From Streptomyces albospinus (GTDB lineage Bacteria > Actinomycetota > Actinomycetes > Streptomycetales > Streptomycetaceae): DNA of 41,253 bases. Location: positions 1 through 41,253 of the forward strand of contig NZ_BMRP01000017.1 of NCBI RefSeq assembly GCF_014648695.1, read 5' to 3'. The position numbers and the translations under genes are program-made. The notes under the pieces are model-generated. The model had not been told where the DNA came from. It saw only the letters and a program-made list of their open reading frames with translations, and did not search any database. This document shows, piece by piece, positions 27,124 to 34,467 of the stretch. The stretch's first letter is position 1; every line of letters starts with the position of its first letter.

Positions 27124-27851
27124 CGACACCGACCCCGCTCACCGCAGAGGCCGTACGCGACGAGGTCGAGGCCCAACAGGCACGGCTCCGCGCCCTGCTC
27201 CCCGCCCTCACCGACGCCTCCGTCCGCGAGCCCGGCGCACTCCCCGGCTGGTCCCGCGCCCATGTCCTCTCCCACATCGAGGGCATCGGCCGCGCCATGA
27301 CCCGCCAGGCCCGCCACGCGCTGCGCGGCGAGCTGATCGCCCCCTACGACGGCGGGTTCCCGGCCCGGACCGCCGCCATCGAGGAGGGCTCCCGGCGCGA
27401 CGCGGCGGCCCTCCGTCAGGCCGTGACCGACGCCCTCGCCGAGGCGTCCGCGGCCTGGGCGGCGGTCGGTCCGGCGGACTGGTCACGGCCGGTCGGGTAC
27501 CGCGACGGCGATCTGCACGGCGCATTGCTGTGCTGGTGGCGGGAGTTGACGATCCATACGGCCGACGCACTCCTCGGCCCCGGGCCCGCGGACTGGCCCC
27601 CGGCCCTGTGCCACCACCTCCTGGACCACCTGGCCCCCCGCGCGCCGAAGGACCTCCGCCTCACCCTCGAAGCGACCGACGACGCGACAGCACGGCCGCC
27701 GTACGGACCGGCGGGCGCGCCGACGGCGACCGTTCGCGGCACCCTCACCGACCTCGCCGCCTGGCTGGCGGGCCGGACCCCGAGCGACCCCCTCCACTGC
27801 ACGGTCGCCGGAACGAGCGCACCCCTGCCCGAACTGCGCGACTGGCCCTGA
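27120..27851 (+). CDS. Maleylpyruvate isomerase family (MDMPI/DinB-fold) mycothiol-dependent protein
   Basis: A 243-residue four-helix-bundle protein of the actinobacterial mycothiol-dependent isomerase superfamily. The N-terminal metal-binding helix is LPGWSRAHVLSHIEGIGRAM, with the His of LSHIE. The second helix region is LLCWWRELTIHTADALLGPG, with Glu and His as further metal ligands. The C-terminal 80 residues form the small MDMPI_C beta domain. ATG 27120 overlaps the pdxH-like stop, so it is coupled to it. Substrate unknown. Confidence 0.88.
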   Translation: MTTPTPLTAEAVRDEVEAQQARLRALLPALTDASVREPGALPGWSRAHVLSHIEGIGRAMTRQARHALRGELIAPYDGGFPARTAAIEEGSRRDAAALRQAVTDALAEASAAWAAVGPADWSRPVGYRDGDLHGALLCWWRELTIHTADALLGPGPADWPPALCHHLLDHLAPRAPKDLRLTLEATDDATARPPYGPAGAPTATVRGTLTDLAAWLAGRTPSDPLHCTVAGTSAPLPELRDWP

Positions 27852-28109
27852 GGCCGGTCCGGCGGCGCCTCGACCACCGCCGGAACAACGCGAGTTCCGC
27901 CCCCGAGAGCCCCGCGCGCCTCTCGCCTCCGACGAACAGCCGGTCCAGGCAACGGTCTTGGAGCTGGTCGACGGCGGCGAGGGCGTGGCGGGGCTCGTGC
28001 GCGTGGCCCACCCGTCCCGCCCTCGCCGGCCTCTCCACCCCCTTTCCCATACGCTTGACATAATACATATGGCCGATAACCCTGGAGGCCTACGGCGGAA
28101 GGGAGTTAC
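27852..28109 (-). other. Intergenic stretch with possible short or decayed minus-strand ORF
   Basis: An open frame from ATG 28068 leftwards encodes MYYVKRMGKG and a helical-looking LAAVDQLQDRCLDRLFVGG, with G/C-biased third positions. It runs on antisense into the isomerase-fold gene and resembles no known family. It might be the stub of a regulator divergent from the esterase. On the plus strand TTGACA (28055-28060) in an AT-rich patch is a possible -35 for the esterase, but the -10 is unclear. I do not call a gene. Confidence 0.25.
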
Positions 28110-29600
28110 ATGTCCGAGCAGCCGACAGTACGTACCGCGGAAGGTGCGACAAGGGGGCGCCGGCGGCAGGGCCACGCGGTGTTCCGCGGCATCCCGTACG
28201 CCGCACCGCCGGTGGGAGCGCTGCGGTTCGCCGCACCCGCCCCGGTGCCGCGCTGGGACGGGACGCGGGAGGCGGCCGAGTTCGGGCCGGCGGCTCCGCA
28301 GTCCGGCCCGGTTCGGCCGAGTACGGACGAGCGCACGGACTGGCTGACGCTCAATGTCTGCACGCCCGATCCGGGCGCGGCGGGGTTGCCGGTGCTGGTG
28401 TGGATCCACGGAGGCGCCTATGTCGCGGGGGCGTCGAGTGACCCGGTGTACGACCCTGCGGCGCTGGCCGGGGCGGGGCTCGTCGTGGTGAGCATCAACT
28501 ACCGGCTGGGCGCCGAGGGTTTCGCCTTCCTCGACGGCTCCCCGCCCAACCGCGGATTCCTCGACCAGATCGCGGCACTGCACTGGGTGCGGCGGAACAT
28601 CGCCGCGTTCGGCGGGGATCCCGACCGGGTCACCGTGGCCGGGCAGTCCGCCGGGGCGGGATCGATCGCCGCCCTGCTGACGATGCAGCCGGCCCGCGGC
28701 CTGTTCCGACGGGCCATCACCCACTCGGTGCCGGGCTGCCACTGCACCCCCGCGCTGGCGGAACAGGTCACCGTCGCGCTCGCCACCCGGCTCGGCACGG
28801 CGCCCACCGCCCGGGAACTCTCCGGCATCACCCCCCGGCGCCTGGCCGCAGAACTGACGTCGCTCGGCGCCGAACTCCCCGTATACCTGGAGAGTTGGGG
28901 ATCGATCTGCCGCACCGGAGTCGCCGTCCACCCCGTCGTCGACGGCGAGGTCCTCGCCGTTTCGCCCTGGCACACGCCGCCCGGCGGCCGAACCGGCGGA
29001 ATCGAGCTCCTCGCCGGCCATACCCGCGATGAGTTCCGGCTGTTCAGCGTGATGAGCGGACGGGCCGGCGGGTTCACGGACGACGATGCCCGTAGCGCCC
29101 TGGATCTCTTCGCCCCGGCGCCGGACGGTCCGGCCGCCTACCGCGCCGCGCACCCGCAGGCCACCCCCGAGGAGCTGCTGGAAACGGTCTCCTCGGACGC
29201 CCTCTTCCGGATGCCGTCACTGCACTTGGCCCGGGCGAACGCCGCGGCCGGCGGCACCTCGTTCCTCTTCGAACTGCGGCTGCCCTCCCCGGCCCTCGGA
29301 GGGGCCCTCGGCGCCTGCCACGGCCTCGACGTCCCCCTGGCGTTCGGCACGCTCGACAGCCCCACCGGCAGAGACCTCGTCGGCGCCCCGCCGGCCCCGG
29401 GAGCCATCGTGGTATCGCGGGAACTCCAGCAGGCATGGGTCCGCTTCGCCACCACCGGCGACCCCGGCTGGGCCGCCTACGCCCCGGACCGGCACCTCAC
29501 CCGCCTCCTGGACGCCGAACCCACGACCGCGCCCTACCCCGAAGAAGCCTCCCGCCGTATCTGGGAGGGCCACGCCCCTGCCCCCTTCGACCTGGTGTAG
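28110..29600 (+). CDS. Type-B carboxylesterase (alpha/beta hydrolase)
   Basis: A 496-residue enzyme of the carboxylesterase/cholinesterase family. FRGIPYAAPPVGALRF (25-40) and the LNVCTPD block are diagnostic. The oxyanion hole is HGG (100-102), the nucleophile is Ser180 in VAGQSAGAGSI, the catalytic acid is likely in AGHTRDEFRLF near 310, and the His is in GACHGLDVPLAFG. There is no signal peptide, so it acts in the cytosol on small esters. GGAAGGGAG ends 4 nt before the ATG. It appears to be a single-gene unit. Family p-nitrobenzyl esterases are the nearest functional comparison; the natural substrate is unknown. Confidence 0.94.
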   Translation: MSEQPTVRTAEGATRGRRRQGHAVFRGIPYAAPPVGALRFAAPAPVPRWDGTREAAEFGPAAPQSGPVRPSTDERTDWLTLNVCTPDPGAAGLPVLVWIHGGAYVAGASSDPVYDPAALAGAGLVVVSINYRLGAEGFAFLDGSPPNRGFLDQIAALHWVRRNIAAFGGDPDRVTVAGQSAGAGSIAALLTMQPARGLFRRAITHSVPGCHCTPALAEQVTVALATRLGTAPTARELSGITPRRLAAELTSLGAELPVYLESWGSICRTGVAVHPVVDGEVLAVSPWHTPPGGRTGGIELLAGHTRDEFRLFSVMSGRAGGFTDDDARSALDLFAPAPDGPAAYRAAHPQATPEELLETVSSDALFRMPSLHLARANAAAGGTSFLFELRLPSPALGGALGACHGLDVPLAFGTLDSPTGRDLVGAPPAPGAIVVSRELQQAWVRFATTGDPGWAAYAPDRHLTRLLDAEPTTAPYPEEASRRIWEGHAPAPFDLV

Positions 29601-29757
29601 GGCGGGGTGCGGTGGTGGGAGGGGCCGGCATGGCCACCGATACGTCCGGGCAGTTGGGGGAACCGTGCCCCCGGGCCCGACGTGTGTACGGTACGCACCC
29701 GGTTCGGCCCGCCCCGGTGCGCGCGGCGGCGGGCGGGGCCGTGCTGCCGCACCCTGT

Positions 29758-29874
29758 GAACGCGAAGAGGACGTCCTGCGCATCGGCGTCCCCGCGGAAC
29801 TGTGCGCCGTCGCGGACAAGGAACGCGCCGATACCGCGATCCGCCGGCGCTGCCGTCCCGCGCTCGCCCGCGCC
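29758..29874 (+). pseudogene. Coding-like fragment without start, possible gene remnant
   Basis: In one frame this stretch reads as about 39 residues of convincing protein (VLRIGVPAELCAVADKERAD, then arginine-rich RRRCRPALARAL), with G/C in almost every third position. It has no start codon and continues antisense into the DUF397 gene. It may be the remnant of an older gene cut when DUF397 was placed here, or just chance in GC-rich DNA. The remaining 29601-29757 shows nothing. Confidence 0.25.
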
Positions 29875-30117
29875 CTACGTCAGGTCGAACTCTCCCTCGC
29901 GGGCGCCGAGGACGAAGCCGCGCCATTCGGCGGGGGTGAAGATGAGGGCCGGCACCTCCGGGCTGCGGCCGTTGCGCATCGCGACATAGCCCTCGACGAA
30001 TGCGACCTGGACATCGCCGCCCACCCCTCGGCTGGTCGACTGCCATTCGGCGCGCGTCAGGTCGAGTTCGGGCCTGGGCCCGCCCGCGAGCCGCTGGTCG
30101 ATGATGCTCTCGGCCAC
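29875..30117 (-). CDS. DUF397 domain protein
   Basis: An 80-residue protein of the DUF397 family, abundant in streptomycetes and often encoded beside helix-turn-helix regulators (WhiJ/BldB-type pairs). Typical elements are LTRAEWQSTSRG, VQVAFVEGYVAMRNGRSPE and LIFTPAEWRGFV. The GTG start at 30117 has an excellent GGGAGGAG 7 nt upstream. No matching helix-turn-helix partner is encoded next to it here, which is unusual, so it may act with a distant partner or alone. Confidence 0.9.
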   Translation of the reverse strand: MAESIIDQRLAGGPRPELDLTRAEWQSTSRGVGGDVQVAFVEGYVAMRNGRSPEVPALIFTPAEWRGFVLGAREGEFDLT

Positions 30118-30216
30118 GTAACCACTCCTCCCGGTCGTCGTCGGTCGCCAGCGTAACGACTGCGCCCGGGGACCGACAGAGGACGTCGGGAGGCGGTCCG
30201 CGGGCGCGGTCGGGCG

Positions 30217-31383
30217 TCAGCCGGCGGGGGCTTCGGCGCCCACCAGCCACATGGCGAAGAACTGGGAACCGCCCCCGTAGGCATGGCCCAACGCCCTTCG
30301 CGCACCCTCGACTTGGTGTTCGCCGGCCTGTCCGCGGACCTGGAGGGCGGCCTCGGCGAAGCGGATCATGCCGGAGGCGCCGATGGGGTTGGTGGAGAGG
30401 ACGCCGCCGGAGGGGTTGACGGGAAGGTCGCCGTCGAGCTCGGTGACGCCGGCCTCGGTGAGTTTCCAGCCCTCGCCCTCCTGGGCGAAGCCGAGGTTCT
30501 CCAGCCACATCGGCTCGTACCAGGAGAACGGGACGTACATCTCGACGGCGTCGATCTGGCGGCGCGGGTCGGTGATGCCGGCCTGGCGGTAGACGTCGGC
30601 GGCGCAGTCCTTGCCGGCCTGCGGCGAGACGAAGTCCTTGCCGGCGAAGAGGGTGGGTTCGCTGCGCATCGCCCCGCCGTGCACCCAGGCCGGCGGGTGC
30701 GGGGTGCGGGCGGCGCCGGTGCGGTCGGTGAGGATCATCGCGCAGGCGCCGTCGGAGGACGGGCAGGTCTCGGAGTAGCGGATCGGGTCCCAGAGCATCG
30801 GCGAGGACTGGACCTTCTCCAGGGTGATGTCCGCTTCGTGGAGGTGGGCGTAGGGGTTCTTGAGGGCGTTGCGGCGGTCCTTGTAGGCGACGAGGGAGCC
30901 GACGGTGTCCGGGGCACCGGTGCGCCGCATGTACGCGCGGACGTGCGGGGCGAAGAATCCGCCGGCGCCGGCCAGCAGCGGCTGCTGGAAGGGGATGGGG
31001 AGGGACAGGCCCCACATCGCGTTGGACTCGGACTGCTTCTCGAAGGCGAGGGTGAGGACCGTGCGGTGCACCCGGGCGGCGACGAGGTCGGCCGCGACCA
31101 GGGCGGTGGAGCCGCCGACGGAGCCGGCGGTGTGCACCCGCAGCATCGGCTTGCCCACGGCGCCGAGCGCATCGGCGAGGTAGAGCTCCGGCATCATCAC
31201 CCCCTCGAAGAAGTCGGGGGCCTTGCCGATGACCACGGCGTCGATGTCGGCCCAGTGCAACTCGGCGTCTTCCAGGGCACGTTGGGCGGCCTCGCGAACC
31301 AGGCCCGCGAGGGAGACATCACGGCGGGCGGCGACGTGCTCGGTCTGGCCGATGCCGACGACGGCCACGGGCTCCTTGCTCAC
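30217..31383 (-). CDS. Thiolase-fold lipid-transfer-like protein (Ltp3/Rv3523-like), probable aldolase
   Basis: A 388-residue thiolase-superfamily protein of the SCP-x/Ltp type. The active-site loop that normally holds the nucleophilic Cys reads HTAGSVGGSTAL (84-95), with Ser88 in its place, and the usual GHP histidine motif is NPIGASG (332-338). Normal thiolysis is therefore unlikely. Tyr369 in HAYGGGSQ and tyrosines in EMYVPFSWYEP resemble those used by the Ltp2-type retro-aldolases. The GTG at 31383 overlaps the stop of the previous thiolase-like gene (GTGA). Order and content (DUF35, Ltp4-like, Ltp3-like) match M. tuberculosis Rv3521-Rv3523. Cleaving a side chain of a steroid-like CoA ester is the best inference. 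Confidence 0.85.
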   Translation of the reverse strand: MSKEPVAVVGIGQTEHVAARRDVSLAGLVREAAQRALEDAELHWADIDAVVIGKAPDFFEGVMMPELYLADALGAVGKPMLRVHTAGSVGGSTALVAADLVAARVHRTVLTLAFEKQSESNAMWGLSLPIPFQQPLLAGAGGFFAPHVRAYMRRTGAPDTVGSLVAYKDRRNALKNPYAHLHEADITLEKVQSSPMLWDPIRYSETCPSSDGACAMILTDRTGAARTPHPPAWVHGGAMRSEPTLFAGKDFVSPQAGKDCAADVYRQAGITDPRRQIDAVEMYVPFSWYEPMWLENLGFAQEGEGWKLTEAGVTELDGDLPVNPSGGVLSTNPIGASGMIRFAEAALQVRGQAGEHQVEGARRALGHAYGGGSQFFAMWLVGAEAPAG

Positions 31384-32489
31384 TGCCCCTCCTTGTGTTG
31401 TCCGCCGGTGCCCGGGCGCGGGTCCCCTTCGAGGACGGCGACCAGGTTCTGCTGGAGGCACGGGCCCGAGGTGGCGTGCGCCAGGGCACGGTCCGATTCG
31501 CCGCGCTGGATCCGGGCGGCGGCCTCGCCGAGGCGGATCAGACCGGCGGCCATGACGGGGTTGGCGGCGAGGGCGCCGCCCGACGGGTTGATGCGGACGT
31601 GCGCGCTCTGCGGTCCGTCGAGCCTCAGGGCGCGGCGCAGAACGACCTCCTGAGAGGAGAACGGGGCGTGCAACTCGACTGTGTCCGGGGGGCGTTCGAA
31701 GGCTCCGGCGCGCTCCGCGGCGAGCCGGGTCGACGGGGAGTCGGTGAGGTCGCGGACGCCCAGGCCGTGGGCCTCGATGCGGTGGTCCAGGCCGCGGATC
31801 CAGGCGGGGCGGCCGGTGAGCCGGCGGGCGGTGTCCCCGGCGGCGAGGACGACGGCGGCGGCGCCGTCGACGACGGGCGGGCAGTCGCCGGTGCGCAGCG
31901 GCGCGACCACGTACTCGCCCGGTGGCCGCGCCGGCCCGCCGCGGCGGCGGGCGGCCGTCCCGGCCGGCTCGCGCGCGTCGGCCAGTCCGGCGTCGATCAG
32001 CGCCCGGGCCTGGAGCGCGGCGAGTGCGACGGAGTCGGGCCAGAGCGGGGCGACGTAGTACGGGTCGAGCTGGCGGGTGAGGACCTCGCGGACGTCGCCG
32101 GGCGAGGACTTGCCGTACGCGTAGACCAGCGCGGTCTCGGCCTCGCCGGTGAGGATCTTCACCCATGCCTCGTAGAGGGCCCAGGCGCCGTCCATCTCGA
32201 CATGGGATTCGGCGATCGGCGGCCAGGCGCCGACGCCGTCCAGCGCCATGGTGAAGGAGAAGGCCCGGCCGGCGAGGTAGTCGGAGGAGCCGGAGCAGGT
32301 GAAGTCGATGTCCCGGGCGCGGAGTCCGGTCTGCGCCAGGACGTCGTGGAGTACCGGCATCAGCATCTCGACCTCGGAGGTCTCGGCGCTGTCGCGGACG
32401 TGCTCGCTCTGCCCGAAGGCGACGATGGCGACGTCTCGTGCCGCGTCCCGGACCGGTTCCCGCGCCGGGACGCGCGCTGGCTCGGGCAT
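31380..32489 (-). CDS. Thiolase-fold protein (Ltp4/Rv3522-like)
   Basis: A 369-residue thiolase-superfamily protein, shorter than true thiolases. It contains DVAIVAFGQSEHVRDSAETS near the start, the half-site loop SHVEMDGAWAL where the catalytic Cys would sit but is absent, and the C-terminal INPSGGALAANPVMAAGL block, again lacking the GHP histidine. One cysteine remains in TSGPCLQQN. It probably pairs with the neighbouring thiolase-like subunit and the DUF35 protein. The ATG at 32489 shares one base with the stop of the DUF35 gene (TGATG), and its stop overlaps the next start. A central low-complexity loop near 180 (TAARRRGGPARPPGE) is unusual. Confidence 0.82.
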   Translation of the reverse strand: MPEPARVPAREPVRDAARDVAIVAFGQSEHVRDSAETSEVEMLMPVLHDVLAQTGLRARDIDFTCSGSSDYLAGRAFSFTMALDGVGAWPPIAESHVEMDGAWALYEAWVKILTGEAETALVYAYGKSSPGDVREVLTRQLDPYYVAPLWPDSVALAALQARALIDAGLADAREPAGTAARRRGGPARPPGEYVVAPLRTGDCPPVVDGAAAVVLAAGDTARRLTGRPAWIRGLDHRIEAHGLGVRDLTDSPSTRLAAERAGAFERPPDTVELHAPFSSQEVVLRRALRLDGPQSAHVRINPSGGALAANPVMAAGLIRLGEAAARIQRGESDRALAHATSGPCLQQNLVAVLEGDPRPGTGGQHKEGQ

Positions 32490-33436
32490 CAGATCAGCTC
32501 CTTGTAGCTGTCGTAGTCGGCATCGGGCTCGCCGGTGGGCCGGTAGTGGTCGGGGTGGCGGGCGCCCTCGGTCCAGACCGGTTCGACGCGCAGGCCCATC
32601 CGGACCTGGTCGTACGGGATCTGGCCGATGCGCGCGTGCAGCGCCAGGTCGGCGCCGTCCAGGGCGATATGGGCGTAGACGTAGGGCACCTCGATGTCGA
32701 GGTTGCGGGCCTTGATGTTGACGATGCAGAAGGTGGTGACGGTGCCGCGGGGGCCGACCTCGACCTGGGTGTCGGTGGCGACACCGCAGGTGGGACAGGC
32801 GCCGCGGGGCGGCACGTAGACCTTGCGGCAGGAGGGGCAGCGTTCGCCGACGGTCCGGTGCTCGGCGAGGGCCTGGAGGTAACGGGACTGGGCGCGGCCG
32901 GGCGAGTAGGTGTAGTCGAGCCGGGCCGGGGTGGTGATGCCGGTGACCGGTTCGGCGAACTCGCCGCCATGCGGGGCCGGTTGATGATCCGTCGGGTCGT
33001 TCTCCGCCGGTTCGAAGCAGGCGATGTCGGTGATCGCTCCGGTGCGCTCGACGGCCCAGCGGATTCGGACCCGCATGCCGGTGCGGACGGCGTCGGGGCC
33101 GGGGGCGTCCAGGGCGTGCAGCAGGGCGGTGTCGGCGCCGTCGAGCCGGACCAGGACCCAGGCGAAGGGGGTGGTGAGCGGCTGGCCGCGGCGCGGGGAC
33201 GGGTTCCACGCCCAGGTGGTGACCGTGCCGCCGGTACCGACCTCGACCAGGTCGCGGATCTCGTCGGCGGTGACCGGGTCGTATTCGACGGGCGGTACGA
33301 CCACCCGCCCGTCGGTCGCCCGGACCCCGAGCACCAGGCGCTCGCGCAGCCCCGTCAGGAAGGCGCTCTGGACGGGACCCAGCGAGCGGGTGAACGGGAA
33401 TTCCACGACGAGCGGCGCCGTGAGGACCTCTGACAT
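32489..33436 (-). CDS. DUF35 OB-fold/zinc-ribbon protein (Rv3521-like), duplicated domain
   Basis: A 315-residue acyl-CoA-associated OB-fold protein with two tandem modules. The first (about 20-140) lacks the zinc ribbon; the second (about 180-310) has it, with Cys200, Cys203, Cys214 and Cys217 (ERCPSCRKVYVPPRGACPTC) followed by the OB barrel (GTVTTFCIVNIKARN). DUF35 proteins form obligate complexes with thiolase-fold partners, as ChsH2 does with the aldolase Ltp2. GAGGAG lies 6 nt before the ATG. It follows the enoyl-CoA hydratase gene by 23 nt and is coupled to the Ltp4-like gene. It is the scaffold or substrate-CoA-binding subunit, by family analogy. Confidence 0.9.
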   Translation of the reverse strand: MSEVLTAPLVVEFPFTRSLGPVQSAFLTGLRERLVLGVRATDGRVVVPPVEYDPVTADEIRDLVEVGTGGTVTTWAWNPSPRRGQPLTTPFAWVLVRLDGADTALLHALDAPGPDAVRTGMRVRIRWAVERTGAITDIACFEPAENDPTDHQPAPHGGEFAEPVTGITTPARLDYTYSPGRAQSRYLQALAEHRTVGERCPSCRKVYVPPRGACPTCGVATDTQVEVGPRGTVTTFCIVNIKARNLDIEVPYVYAHIALDGADLALHARIGQIPYDQVRMGLRVEPVWTEGARHPDHYRPTGEPDADYDSYKELI

Positions 33437-33459
33437 GCGGACTCCTCGGTCTCTGGGGG

Positions 33460-34305
33460 TCAGGCGCGCCGGAAGACGGGTGGGCGCTTCTCCGCGAAGG
33501 CGCGGGAGCCCTCCTTGGCGTCGGCGGTGTCGAACACGGGCCAGCCGCGGGCGAGTTCGGCGGCCAGCCCGTCGGCCTCGGTCATCCCGGCGGTCTCGTA
33601 CACGGATGCCTTGACGGCTTCGACGGCGAGCGGTCCGCAGGCGTTGATCTGCTCGGCGATCTCCAGGGCCTTCGCCAACGCCCCGCCGTCGGGGACGACA
33701 TGGCCGATCAGCCCGATGCGGGCGGCTTCCGGCGCCGGGTACGGCCGCCCCGTGAGCAGCATCTCCAGGGCGTGGGTGCGCGGGATCTGGCGGGCCAGGC
33801 GGACGGTGGAGCCGCCGATCGGGAACAGCCCGCGCCTGACCTCGAAGAGTCCGAAGGTGGCGCTCTCGCCGGCGACGCGGATGTCGGTGCCCTGGAGGAT
33901 CTCCGTACCGCCGGCGACGCAGTGGCCCTCGACGGCGGCGATGACCGGTTTGCGCGGGCGGTGGTGCCGGAGCATCGCCTTCCAGTGCAGGTCGGGGTCG
34001 GCGCGCAGCCGGTCGCGGTGGTGCTCGCCGGCCATTCCGCCGCCGGCCAGCGCCTTGAGGTCCATGCCGGCGCAGAAGGTGCCGCCGGCGCCGGTCAGCA
34101 CGATCGACCGGATCCCGTCGTCCTCGTCGGCGGCCAGCCAGCCGTCGTACAGCCCCACGAGCATCGGCAGCGAGAGCGCGTTCTTGGCCTCCGGCCGGTT
34201 GAGGGTGAGCACCAGTGTCGCGCCGACGCGCTCCACGGTGAGGTGTTCGGTGCCCTCGGCCCGCTGCGGTCGCGGTGGGGTCGAGGGTCCTTCGGTCCCG
34301 CCCAT
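33460..34305 (-). CDS. Enoyl-CoA hydratase/crotonase family protein (EchA19-like)
   Basis: A 281-residue crotonase. It shows LTLNRPEAKNALSLPML, the oxyanion-hole segment GTFCAGMDLKALAGGG, and both acid-base glutamates in context: GGTEILQGTDIRVA and FGLFEVRRGLFPIGG. The start is ATG 34305, with GGGAGGA 5 nt upstream; the upstream ATG 34323 lacks a site. It is divergent from a FadD19-like synthetase, exactly as echA19 (Rv3516) and fadD19 (Rv3515c) are in M. tuberculosis, and is first in the operon with the DUF35/Ltp genes. Hydration of a steroid-side-chain-like enoyl-CoA is the inferred reaction. Confidence 0.93.
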   Translation of the reverse strand: MGGTEGPSTPPRPQRAEGTEHLTVERVGATLVLTLNRPEAKNALSLPMLVGLYDGWLAADEDDGIRSIVLTGAGGTFCAGMDLKALAGGGMAGEHHRDRLRADPDLHWKAMLRHHRPRKPVIAAVEGHCVAGGTEILQGTDIRVAGESATFGLFEVRRGLFPIGGSTVRLARQIPRTHALEMLLTGRPYPAPEAARIGLIGHVVPDGGALAKALEIAEQINACGPLAVEAVKASVYETAGMTEADGLAAELARGWPVFDTADAKEGSRAFAEKRPPVFRRA

Positions 34306-34368
34306 TCCGTCCTCCCGTCTCACGACGAGAACAGGTTGCAGTAGCCGGACAGCGAGTTCAAGGCTTTT

Positions 34369-34383
34369 CTGACGCCCAGTCAG
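34369..34383. promoter_or_regulatory. Operator-like inverted repeat in the echA/fadD divergent promoter
   Basis: CTGAC-GCCCA-GTCAG, flanked on both sides by TTTT/TTTTC, lies in the 162-bp gap between the two divergent genes. The arms and spacing suit a TetR-family repressor. No regulator gene is adjacent. It is not a KstR-type site by eye. Confidence 0.5.
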
Positions 34384-34467
34384 TTTTCTTGGCTGCGGCC
34401 CTTCCCTGCTCCTCCCGACGGCGCTCTAATGACCGCCAGGCCGACGCCCGCCCGATCTGGAGGAGAC

